Source of the DNA: an uncultured archaeon
GTDB lineage: Archaea; Micrarchaeota; Micrarchaeia; CABMEP01
Direction of reading: 5' to 3'
DNA length: 34,887 nt
NCBI GenBank assembly: GCA_902385155.1
Contig: CABMEP010000052.1
Span: forward strand, 1 to 34,887
Made by a program: the position numbers and the translations under genes. Each line of letters opens with the position of its first letter. Position 1 is the stretch's first letter. The notes under the pieces were generated by a model. That model was not told the DNA's origin. It did not search any database and worked only from the letters and a program-made list of their open reading frames with translations. Below, one piece after another: positions 8,966-16,135 of the stretch.

Positions 8966-8972
8966 TTAAATA
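8966..8972 (-). promoter_or_regulatory. TATA box for dcd
   Basis: On the minus strand TATTTAA is centred about 26 bases upstream of the ATG at 8943, so transcription would start at or beside the first codon. It is an AT-rich island in GC-rich DNA. Confidence 0.5.
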
Positions 8973-9023
8973 GATTTCGGAGAAGCGAACACGCTGCGAG
9001 ACCGAGATTCGGCCGGAAAGAAG

Positions 9024-11744
9024 TCACTCGCGCTGGTAGTGGTTCATCGCGTACCAGGTGAGCTTGGCGAGCGCCTTCGTGGCGACATAGATGGAGGTGT
9101 ACGTCGGGACGCCGCCCTCCTCTATGATCTTCCTGTTGTTCTCGGTGTAGTCGCCGCCGATGGTGACGAGTACGATCGGCTTCTTCATCTGCTGCGACGC
9201 GTTGACTATGACATCCACCACTCCCGCGTCCATGTTGGACGTCTGGAACAGCGGAGTGAGGACGATGGAATCGACATTGTCGTCCAGGAGGAGCCGGTCG
9301 AGCGCGAACTTGAACCGCTTTGAATCCGCATCGCCCGCGAGATCGAGCGGATTCGCGATGTTGATGTGCACCGGCATACTGTCCCTGAGCTCCTGCTTGC
9401 TGACTTCGCTCAATTGCGCCATCTTCAGCCCGTGGGTGGCGACCCAGTCGGAAGTGAGGACGCCGATCCCTCCTCCGTTGGTGAGTATCGCGACCCGGTC
9501 CCCTGTCGGGAACGGCTGGAGGAACACCTTGGAGAAATCGAAGAGGTCCGTGAGGGACTCCACCTCTATGATGCCGGCCTGCCTGAACGCCGCGGAATAC
9601 ACGGCGTAATCCCCGGCCAACGCGGCGGTGTGGGACGCGGCCGCCCTGGTGCCCGCCTGCGTCTTACCCGCCTTGATTAGTATGATCGGTTTCGTCTTGG
9701 TGATCTCTCGCGCGACATCGAGGAATCGCCTTCCGTCGCGCACTCCCTCGATGTACATCGCTATGACCTTGGTCTTGGGGTCGTCACGCAGATGCTCGAG
9801 AAGATCGGTCTCCGTAACTACGGCAGCGTTCCCGTAGGAGACGAACAGCGACATCCCGACACCCATCTTGGCGGCGAGGTCCATGACCGCCGCACCGATG
9901 GCGCCGCTCTGGCTGATGAATGCGATCTCCCCCTGCTTCGGCCTGCCGAGCTTGTAGACAGGATTGAATACCGAATCGACGCGCATGCCCGGGTTGATCA
10001 GGCCCATGCAATTTGAAGTTATGATGCCGTTCGCTACAAAGTTATGTGTGCCTTCAACTTCGAAGTCATAGAGTTCCATCTCCTGGTCCAGCCGTTCGAT
10101 ATCCTTGATGTGGGCATCAAACACTGGTTTAAGGACTGAGTTGGAAACTGATGGAAGCATGATGGCGCTCTCCAATTTTTTCTGTTGCTTCTTGAACATG
10201 AAACTGAATCCTAATGAATGAAGCCGCTTTATCGCTCCTACGTTCTCTATCCGAACAGCATACAGGTCTCGTGCAGGGTAGACCTTTCCATTGAATGTTG
10301 CGATCTTCCTGTTCGCCTTAGACACGTACCCTCTTACACCGAGCATGGCAAGCAGATATAACACGTCATGGGCAAGGCCTTCCGATACAGAATAGAAATA
10401 GAGGTACGCTCTGTTGTCTGATTGGTAGATTCCTCCATCCCCTGAGAACAGACCCGACAGAAACGCGGCTATGCGCTCGGGCTTTGCTGAGAATATGAAC
10501 TCGGGAGCTCGTTTATTCTCTGCGTACCTTGGTATTCCGAATACATCCTCGAATACGAACCTCCCTATCTTCCTGCCGAACTTTATCTTGTCTGTCGAGG
10601 CGGTCGACAGGTCATTGCCGAAAACCGCCTTGATGCAACGGCACATTTCGCTGCGTTCATCGCTGTTATCGACATATCCTATTGAGAGATGATCGGTCGA
10701 GTAATTGCCATCGGCTACGAAGAAACCGCAGAGCTTCGAAAGCTCATCCGTTATCTCCACGACAGGACTGAGCCTTGTCCGGCTTGATTTCCAGGACAGA
10801 TAGTCCGGCTCCTTATGCATTCTATTATAAGGCTTGAACACGCCGGTGCTGTCGAGATGGAACTGTGCATTAGCAAGGCTTATCTTCAATCCCTCCGCGC
10901 TGTTCACTTGAGTGTTATTGGCAGAGACCCTTGATACGAGCCTTTGAAGCAAGTTCACGCTTGTTTCGTGAGTGCTGTTCTCGATGAAACCTGCGCATGG
11001 AACGCTCTCGTCTCCTGTAAGCGCCCTGCACGGAACTTTCACGTCATTTCCGGTAACGATGAAAGGATGGTCACCGCTGCATACGAGAGTACGACCGCCG
11101 TTCAGCCTGACTCGATAGTTATCGGATGAGACCCGTTTGAACACTTTTGTTATTCTCTTGAATACGATTCTCGATCCGTCCGAGGATGCAGTATAAACGC
11201 CTTCGTTACCATCCAAGTTGAGCATAAACGTACCATTGATGTTTACCACTTCGTTGCTATGTTGAAGCAGCAGTGAATCAACCACGTCTCCAATCTGTCT
11301 GTTGCTTATCTTGCCGTCGTTTTGGATCAGGACATAAGTGTCTTTTGAGACACAGTTAGGGCCGATGACCGCCATGCTGCTCTCCTTGGCGATGCGCTTG
11401 ATCTCCTCCTCGCCCTTCACGTTGCCGACCTCTGCGAACCCGCTGGTGATGATGACGGCCGCCTTCACTCCCTTGTCCGCGCATTCCTGCAGCACGCTGA
11501 GGACCGCCTGCGGCGGGGTGACTATGATCGCGCAGTCCACCGGAGAAGGGATGTCCTTGACAGATGCGAAGCTGTGCTGGTAGAGTATGACATCTGCGGT
11601 GGGATTGACTGGATACACCTGGCCGGAGAAACCCCCTTCCACGAGATTCTTCAGTATCACGTGGCCGATCTTCGTCGGGTCCCTGGATGCCCCTATGACC
11701 GCTATGCTCTTCGGCTGGAACAGGGGCGTGAAATCGAATGCCAT
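9024..11744 (-). CDS. ADP-forming acyl/acetyl-CoA synthetase alpha subunit, interrupted by an intein
   Basis: The precursor has 906 residues; removing the intein (131-578) leaves 458, normal for the alpha subunit. It makes acid, ATP and CoA from acyl-CoA, ADP and phosphate, giving substrate-level phosphorylation in archaea. The N-terminal CoA-binding domain opens PKSIAVIGASRDPTKIG. The succinyl-CoA-ligase-like part carries ISQSGAIG and AASHTAALAG, whose His (residue 695, or 247 after splicing) matches the phosphohistidine of the family. A third domain follows from NGGGIGVLTSD. The insertion splits the conserved GPN/CMGL motif. The matching beta subunit lies two genes upstream in the same direction. 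The start has GAGTGAT just upstream and lies 4 bases after the Nudix-like gene. Confidence 0.95.
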   Translation of the reverse strand: MAFDFTPLFQPKSIAVIGASRDPTKIGHVILKNLVEGGFSGQVYPVNPTADVILYQHSFASVKDIPSPVDCAIIVTPPQAVLSVLQECADKGVKAAVIITSGFAEVGNVKGEEEIKRIAKESSMAVIGPNCVSKDTYVLIQNDGKISNRQIGDVVDSLLLQHSNEVVNINGTFMLNLDGNEGVYTASSDGSRIVFKRITKVFKRVSSDNYRVRLNGGRTLVCSGDHPFIVTGNDVKVPCRALTGDESVPCAGFIENSTHETSVNLLQRLVSRVSANNTQVNSAEGLKISLANAQFHLDSTGVFKPYNRMHKEPDYLSWKSSRTRLSPVVEITDELSKLCGFFVADGNYSTDHLSIGYVDNSDERSEMCRCIKAVFGNDLSTASTDKIKFGRKIGRFVFEDVFGIPRYAENKRAPEFIFSAKPERIAAFLSGLFSGDGGIYQSDNRAYLYFYSVSEGLAHDVLYLLAMLGVRGYVSKANRKIATFNGKVYPARDLYAVRIENVGAIKRLHSLGFSFMFKKQQKKLESAIMLPSVSNSVLKPVFDAHIKDIERLDQEMELYDFEVEGTHNFVANGIITSNCMGLINPGMRVDSVFNPVYKLGRPKQGEIAFISQSGAIGAAVMDLAAKMGVGMSLFVSYGNAAVVTETDLLEHLRDDPKTKVIAMYIEGVRDGRRFLDVAREITKTKPIILIKAGKTQAGTRAAASHTAALAGDYAVYSAAFRQAGIIEVESLTDLFDFSKVFLQPFPTGDRVAILTNGGGIGVLTSDWVATHGLKMAQLSEVSKQELRDSMPVHINIANPLDLAGDADSKRFKFALDRLLLDDNVDSIVLTPLFQTSNMDAGVVDVIVNASQQMKKPIVLVTIGGDYTENNRKIIEEGGVPTYTSIYVATKALAKLTWYAMNHYQRE
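10011..11354 (-). mobile_element. Intein with LAGLIDADG homing endonuclease, in ACD alpha
   Basis: In-frame insertion of 448 codons (host residues 131-578). Block A starts with Cys131 in CVSKDTYVL. Block B is around CSGDHPFIV (222-230) with His226. The two endonuclease helices are LCGFFVADG (338-346) and LSGLFSGDG (429-437). Block F is YDFEVEGTHNFVANG (559-573). The end is ITSN followed by extein Cys. The terminal Asn and +1 Cys are the expected splicing residues, but the penultimate position is Ser rather than the usual His. The intein DNA looks AT-richer than the flanking extein, which fits horizontal spread. Boundaries are set by restoring the host motif GPNCMGL and the normal host length. 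Confidence 0.93.
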
Positions 11745-11748
11745 ATCA

Positions 11749-12192
11749 TCACTCGCGGGCGCCCTCCATTGATGTCAGATGCGCCAGGAGAACAGGATGG
11801 AGAGATGTCGTGAAGTACCTGCGCACCTCTGTCGGCCTTATCCATTTCACTTCCACGAACTTCTCGCCGGCCTTCGCTGTCCCGCCGGTCACTTCGCAGT
11901 CGTAATAGATGGCGAGGAAGTTGCGATTCTCAGGGTATGTCTTCGCGAAGACTACTCCATTGACATCGACGTCGAGGCCGGTCTTGATCTTGATCTCGTG
12001 CTTCAGGTAGAACTCGAGGTCCTTGTCGTACGCCGGCCTGCCCCCGGGGAACGTCCAGGAGAGCTGCTTGATGTGGGGATCGTTCTCCCTCCTGCCGATG
12101 AGGATCATCCCGGTCTTCGGATCGCGCACTATCCCTAACGCATTCAGCAGGAACACGCCGCGATCGAATGATGACCAGTTCAGTTTCTCCAT
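11749..12192 (-). CDS. Nudix-fold protein with a degenerate Nudix box
   Basis: A 147-residue protein with the Nudix core: GMILIGRREND, LSWTFPGGRP, then the helix, and a VKWIRPTEV strand near the end. The canonical box GX5EX7REUXEEXGU appears here as GGRPAYDKDLEF followed by HEIKIKTGL. Arg is replaced by His, and the EE pair that binds metal is replaced by Ile-Lys. Hydrolysis is therefore unlikely in the usual way, and the protein may instead bind a nucleotide or CoA-like ligand. It is wedged between the beta subunit (10 bases upstream) and the alpha subunit (4 bases downstream) of ACD, which suggests it is made with the enzyme and may regulate or support it. That link is inference. Confidence 0.8.
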   Translation of the reverse strand: MEKLNWSSFDRGVFLLNALGIVRDPKTGMILIGRRENDPHIKQLSWTFPGGRPAYDKDLEFYLKHEIKIKTGLDVDVNGVVFAKTYPENRNFLAIYYDCEVTGGTAKAGEKFVEVKWIRPTEVRRYFTTSLHPVLLAHLTSMEGARE

Positions 12193-12202
12193 ATTATCAC
12201 GA

Positions 12203-12829
12203 TCATTTCCTCACTGCGCGGACGTCCACCACGAGGCAGCCTCCGCCGGAGGATTTCGGATACACGATCACCGGATTGAGGTCGAGCTCGCGTATGGGCT
12301 CCGTGATCGCCATGGCGCTCGCCTTCATGAGCACGCTTACGAGCGCGGATGTGTCGTACTCCATGCCGCGCGAGCTGAATATCGCGGACGACTTCAGCTC
12401 GGACACCATCTCGTTGGCGTCCTGCTCCGTGACGGGGCAGACGCGTATGGAGACGTCGCGCAGCGCCTCGGCGTAGATGCCGCCGAGGCCGAACAGCACG
12501 ACGGGGCCGAACGCCCTGTCCTGCTTCAGGCCGACGATCACCTCGATGCCGGGCTTCGCCATCTGCTGTATAAGCACTCCCTTGAAGTCCACGCCGGCGC
12601 TGGCCGCCGACTTGAGTATGTCGTTGAACGTCTGCTTGACCGCGTCGGGAGCGACGTTGAGCCTGACTCCTCCGATGTCCGTCTTGTGCACGGGCTCGTC
12701 GGTCGCTATCTTCATCGCGATAGGGTATCCGATGCTGTCCGCGGAGCGCTGCGCCTCGTCCTCGGTCTTGGCTATCGCTGATTCCACGAAAGGTATGTTG
12801 TACTTGGCGAGCAGCTCTATCGCATCCAT
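12203..12829 (-). CDS. ADP-forming acyl/acetyl-CoA synthetase beta subunit (ATP-grasp)
   Basis: A 208-residue ATP-grasp protein, slightly shorter than the usual ~230. It carries YPIAMKIATDEPVHKTDIGG, where His48 matches the phosphate-accepting His of the beta subunit, followed by GVRLN. Further on are GVLIQQMAKPGIEVIVGL, GPVVLFGLGGIYAE and the metal-binding ELDLNPVIV. It partners the intein-bearing alpha subunit, binding ADP/ATP and passing the phosphoryl group. The start ATG has GATGAT 3 bases upstream. A 62-base gap with a hairpin separates it from the tail-anchored winged-helix gene upstream, and I see no separate TATA box, so read-through from that gene is possible. Confidence 0.92.
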   Translation of the reverse strand: MDAIELLAKYNIPFVESAIAKTEDEAQRSADSIGYPIAMKIATDEPVHKTDIGGVRLNVAPDAVKQTFNDILKSAASAGVDFKGVLIQQMAKPGIEVIVGLKQDRAFGPVVLFGLGGIYAEALRDVSIRVCPVTEQDANEMVSELKSSAIFSSRGMEYDTSALVSVLMKASAMAITEPIRELDLNPVIVYPKSSGGGCLVVDVRAVRK

Positions 12830-12841
12830 CCTATCATCTAC

Positions 12842-12859
12842 TGCCCGCGCCTGCGGGCA
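12842..12859. other. Perfect inverted repeat between the ACD beta gene and the upstream gene
   Basis: TGCCCGC and GCGGGCA are separated by GCCT, giving a 7-bp hairpin in the 62-base gap. No T-tract follows on the minus strand, so it looks more like an mRNA processing or stability element than a terminator. Confidence 0.55.
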
Positions 12860-12891
12860 CCTGGACTAACCTGATGAACGTGATGCGGAGG

Positions 12892-13623
12892 TCAGAAGCT
12901 GAGGTTGCCGGTGACATAGAGGGCGATCGCGATGATCGCTATCAGCACGACTGCCGCGGCGGCATACTTGCCGATGTAGTGCGATGTCTTCGCCATCGTC
13001 TTGCTCATGCCGGTCAGCTTGGCGTCCTTGCCGCCGTTCGCCGGAGTGGCATCCTCGGCGCCCGTGGCCGATGAGAGATCGAGCTGCCTCCCTTTCGGGA
13101 CAGAGACTGGCCGCATCGGCTGGGCGGACGCCGCCGGGGCCGCCTGCGGCTTCTTGGGCACGAATCCTGTGAGCTTGAATCCGTTCTCGGTGAGGTTGAG
13201 GCCGAGCTTCGCGTTCCTGATCTCGTAGTCCGCGTAGCCCTGCTTGATGATCCTGAATATGTGCAGCGAGAGGTCGTCGCTCCTGATGTTCAGCTCGGAG
13301 CGGATGGACTCGAACGTCCTCGCGCCGGAAGCGATCGCCTTCAGTATCGCATGGTCCAGCCCATCGAGGGGCTCGTTGGCGCGCTCCTGGGCGGAGAGCA
13401 GCACGTGCTCGCCGTACTCTGTGCGGTTCACGATGCTCCTGCCGATGGAGGAGTTGATCTGTATGAGCTTCTTCACCTGGAGCGTGCCCATGAGGGACGC
13501 GGTGTCGAAGAACGAGGAATAGAGCTTGCCGCCGAAGCTGTCCATCACGGAGTCCTTCTCCACTTTCTCGAGGACCACCAGGTCCAGTATCGTCAGGTCT
13601 TTCGGCAGTTCCATATCCATCAT
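12892..13623 (-). CDS. Tail-anchored winged-helix domain protein, function unknown
   Basis: About 243 residues, cytoplasmic with a single C-terminal membrane helix (about 219-238, AAAAVVLIAIIAIALYV) and only a few residues after it, so tail-anchored. Residues about 90-140 look like a winged helix: LDHAILKAIASGARTFESIR, SELNIRSDD, then a recognition-like helix and IIKQGYADYEI. An Ala/Pro/Gly-rich linker (155-205) separates this from the membrane helix. The N-terminal 85 residues match nothing I recognise. The start is one of three clustered ATGs (13623, 13620, 13614), with TTTTTAAAC about 43 bases upstream. A longer upstream reading to 14193 is rejected because it runs through the divergent ribonuclease gene. 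It may tether DNA to the membrane or sense signals there. Confidence 0.75.
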   Translation of the reverse strand: MMDMELPKDLTILDLVVLEKVEKDSVMDSFGGKLYSSFFDTASLMGTLQVKKLIQINSSIGRSIVNRTEYGEHVLLSAQERANEPLDGLDHAILKAIASGARTFESIRSELNIRSDDLSLHIFRIIKQGYADYEIRNAKLGLNLTENGFKLTGFVPKKPQAAPAASAQPMRPVSVPKGRQLDLSSATGAEDATPANGGKDAKLTGMSKTMAKTSHYIGKYAAAAVVLIAIIAIALYVTGNLSF

Positions 13624-13661
13624 TCCGTCGTTGGTCGCGACTGTGGAGAATTGCACAACAT

Positions 13662-13670
13662 GTTTAAAAA
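13662..13670 (-). promoter_or_regulatory. TATA box for the tail-anchored winged-helix gene
   Basis: TTTTTAAAC on the minus strand, about 43 bases before the first ATG, would give a leader of roughly 15-20 bases. Confidence 0.5.
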
Positions 13671-13732
13671 GCATTCCCGAATACCCTTCGTAGGCCGCCA
13701 ATAAGGTACAACTACGGCCATGTAGTGAGCCA

Positions 13733-15016
13733 ATGAAATTATCTGTTCTCGGGGCCGGAAATGAGGTCGGAAGGTCGTGCATGCTGCTCAGCACCGCAGG
13801 CAAGCACGTCGTCATGGACGCCGGGCTGAAGGTGAAGGACCAGGACATGACGCTCACGGGCCTGCCGAGGCTGGGACACGACATCCGCATCGACGCGGCA
13901 TTGATCGGCCACGCCCACCTGGACCACTCCGGCTTCGCCCCCGAGGTGTTCCGCAGGAGCAGGTGCCCGATATTCATGACATCCCCGACGCAGGGGCTGT
14001 CCGATCTCCTCATCAAGGACGCCAAGAAGATCGATCCCGAGCTCCCGTTCGGGAGGAAGGACATCGACAGCACGTTCAGCAACACCATAGGCGTGCCGTA
14101 CGACATGGAGCACTCCCTCGGGGACATCAAGTTCACGTTCCGCGACGCCGGCCACATACCCGGCAGCGCCATGATCGAATTGAAATCGGACAAGAAGAGG
14201 ATATTCTACACCAGCGACTTCAAGTCCGACGACACCAGGCTGCTCGCGGGCGCGAAGCAGCCGGAAGGCCAGTTCGACGCGCTCATCATAGAGAGCACCT
14301 ATTCCAAACGATACCACCAGTCGAGGAAGGAGGTGGAGCAGGGCATGATCCGCACCGTGAAGGAGACGCTGAACGGAGGGGGGTGCGTGCTCTTCCCGAC
14401 ATTCGCGGTGGGGAGGACGCAGGAGCTCGCAATGGTGCTCGCGGCCTACAACATCGACGCGCCGGTCTACATCGACGGGATGGGGAGGACCGCATCCGAG
14501 ATAATAGTCAATTTCCCGAGGTTCCTGAAGAAGCCGGGCGAGCTGAGGGCCGCATTGGACAACCTGAAGGAAGTGGGGAGGGACAAGTCCGTCGTGACGC
14601 GCCAGCCGTCCGTCATAATCGCCACATCGGGCATGCTGGAAGGGGGGCCGGCCATCAGCTACACGCTCGCCCTCGACAACATGAAGAAGCAGAAGGAGAT
14701 AGACTCCTCCATCATATTCAGCGGATACTGCGTGGAAGGCACGGGCGGATGGCTGCTGAAGAACCAGCAGGTCCTCCGCGTCAAGCCGAGGGTGGAAGGC
14801 AGGAAGACCAGGATGGTGCCGATCAACCTCGGCGTCTACGACTGCCCGCTCAGCGCCCACTCCGGCAGGCACGAGCTGTTCTCGTTCATAGAGAAGATGA
14901 ATCCCGCGAAGGTGGTCTGCGTCCACGGCGACGACACCGAATCCTTCGCGGCCGAGCTGAGGGAGAACGGATTCAACGCGGTCGCGCCGAAGAACGGCGA
15001 CAGCGTGATGATCTGA
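13733..15016 (+). CDS. Metallo-beta-lactamase/beta-CASP ribonuclease, KH-less (aCPSF2-like)
   Basis: A 427-residue RNA-processing nuclease with an MBL core and beta-CASP insert but no N-terminal KH domains, as in the archaeal aCPSF2 group rather than aCPSF1. Motif 2 is HAHLDHSG (60-67). Motif 3 is RDAGHIPGSAM, and motif 4 is YTSDF. The beta-CASP part contains FPTFAVGRTQE, ATSGMLEGGP and FSGYCVEGTGG, and the C-terminal motifs are LSAHSGRHEL and VVCVHGD. These residues bind two zinc ions and cut or trim RNA, so it is likely to act in mRNA 3'-end formation or decay. The start ATG follows AGTGAG by 4 bases. The following histidine phosphatase gene starts 36 bases after its stop. Confidence 0.9.
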   Translation: MKLSVLGAGNEVGRSCMLLSTAGKHVVMDAGLKVKDQDMTLTGLPRLGHDIRIDAALIGHAHLDHSGFAPEVFRRSRCPIFMTSPTQGLSDLLIKDAKKIDPELPFGRKDIDSTFSNTIGVPYDMEHSLGDIKFTFRDAGHIPGSAMIELKSDKKRIFYTSDFKSDDTRLLAGAKQPEGQFDALIIESTYSKRYHQSRKEVEQGMIRTVKETLNGGGCVLFPTFAVGRTQELAMVLAAYNIDAPVYIDGMGRTASEIIVNFPRFLKKPGELRAALDNLKEVGRDKSVVTRQPSVIIATSGMLEGGPAISYTLALDNMKKQKEIDSSIIFSGYCVEGTGGWLLKNQQVLRVKPRVEGRKTRMVPINLGVYDCPLSAHSGRHELFSFIEKMNPAKVVCVHGDDTESFAAELRENGFNAVAPKNGDSVMI

Positions 15017-15052
15017 TACCCGGCGCGGCGTCTATTCATACCAGTGAGAATC

Positions 15053-15748
15053 ATGGCAGCCAACAAGCAGAAGTGGCCGGGCAATCTCGTCATCGTGAGG
15101 CACGGCGAGTCGGTGAAGAACGTGGAGAAGGCCCGAGTCGACCAGTTCGACTCCAACAAGCTGAGGCTCGACATCACCGAGCGCGACATGGACATCGCGC
15201 TGAGCGAGAAGGGAGAATGGCAGGCGATCGTGGCCGGCAAGGCGCTCGCGAAGAGGCCGAGATTCGATGTCGTTTTCGTCTCCCCATACATCAGGTGCAG
15301 GCAGACCGCGGATCTGATGATCGAACAGCTCGGCTACGCGCCCAGGGTGGTCGTGGAGGAGCGTCTGAGGGAGAAGGAGTTCGGGGTCATTGACAACCTC
15401 ACCAGGAAAGGCATAGAGAAGTTCCATCCCGACGAATGGGAGAGGAGGAACCGGGACGGGAAGTACTACTACCGCCCGTCGGGAGGGGAAAGCTATCCCG
15501 ATGTCGGCATGCGCGTCCATAGCTTCCTCAGCACGCTGACGCGCGACTACAGGGGGAAGAACGTCCTGATCGTCTGCCACTCCGTTGTGGTGAAGATGTT
15601 CAGGAAGCTCCTCGAGCGGATGGAGGAGAAGGACGTCCTCGCGATGGACCTGGTGGAGGACGTGAAGAACGCGAGCGTAACATCCTATTCCTACGACAAG
15701 AAAGGGGACAGGCTGGGCCTCAAGGAATTCAACAGGGTCTTCTACTGA
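15053..15748 (+). CDS. Histidine phosphatase (phosphoglycerate mutase-like)
   Basis: A 231-residue histidine phosphatase superfamily protein. The phosphate-accepting motif VIVRHGES places the catalytic His at residue 17. Other family marks are DIALSEKGEWQA, FVSPYIRCRQTAD, RLREKEFG and the second active-site His in VLIVCHSVVV. The substrate cannot be read from sequence: it may be a phosphoglycerate mutase or a small-molecule or protein phosphatase. I chose ATG 15053 because AGTGAG lies 4 bases upstream; a GTG at 15044 would place that site inside the gene. It follows the beta-CASP ribonuclease closely and probably shares its transcript. Confidence 0.87.
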   Translation: MAANKQKWPGNLVIVRHGESVKNVEKARVDQFDSNKLRLDITERDMDIALSEKGEWQAIVAGKALAKRPRFDVVFVSPYIRCRQTADLMIEQLGYAPRVVVEERLREKEFGVIDNLTRKGIEKFHPDEWERRNRDGKYYYRPSGGESYPDVGMRVHSFLSTLTRDYRGKNVLIVCHSVVVKMFRKLLERMEEKDVLAMDLVEDVKNASVTSYSYDKKGDRLGLKEFNRVFY

Positions 15749-15788
15749 ACGGCGGTTCCCGCGCCGCATGCCCCGGGACATCGTCGGG

Positions 15789-15800
15789 TATTTATATTTT
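15789..15800 (+). promoter_or_regulatory. TATA box for the small basic protein
   Basis: TATTTATATTTT is centred about 26 bases before the ATG at 15821, consistent with a leaderless transcript. Confidence 0.5.
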
Positions 15801-15820
15801 CAGCGACGCATAGTCCTGTG

Positions 15821-16126
15821 ATGACGATGACCAATGCATTCTCGATAAGAAGGAACAGGAAAAGGCTGAACGAGAAAAGAACGGACGCGTTCTGGGGCCT
15901 GATGGAAAGGATGGCGAAGACGCAGTCCCTCTATGAGCAGGCGAGGGAGCAGATGACGGCCGCGGAATTCAGGGCGGCCGCGCAGGGCATGCTCAAGACG
16001 AAGGAGAGGCAGCTGAAGAAGGCGCATCTCTACGGCCGGAAGCTGAAGGTCGACGGCCTGATCGAGGACATCCCCGGGCTGATCAACCGGACGCGCGACG
16101 AGGCGCGGGCGCTCTGCCCGGCCTGA
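15821..16126 (+). CDS. Small basic helical protein, unknown function
   Basis: A 101-residue, strongly charged and mostly helical protein with Lys/Arg concentrated in the first 25 residues (RRNRKRLNEKR) and the middle (KTKERQLKKAH). It has no signal peptide or membrane segment. I do not recognise a family; the composition would suit nucleic-acid or ribosome binding, but that is only inference. Starts at GTG 15818, ATG 15821 and ATG 15827 are possible. I favour 15821 because the TATA element at 15789-15800 places the transcript start there. It converges with the prenyl synthase gene, 9 bases between stops. Confidence 0.65.
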   Translation: MTMTNAFSIRRNRKRLNEKRTDAFWGLMERMAKTQSLYEQAREQMTAAEFRAAAQGMLKTKERQLKKAHLYGRKLKVDGLIEDIPGLINRTRDEARALCPA

Positions 16127-16135
16127 ACCGGATGA

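Noticed and set aside
9024-9027. GTG start for dcd overlapping the ACD alpha stop
   Set aside because: The added 28 residues are atypical and contain the TATA box that fits the ATG at 8943.
12892-14193. 433-codon version of the tail-anchored protein
   Set aside because: The first 190 codons run antisense through the ribonuclease gene and cross its promoter; a TATA box and ATG cluster lie at 13623-13670.
13777-15393. Long ORF of 538 codons overlapping the beta-CASP ribonuclease in another frame
   Set aside because: Arg/His/Gly-rich low-complexity translation typical of a shadow frame in GC-rich DNA; the ribonuclease frame has all family motifs.
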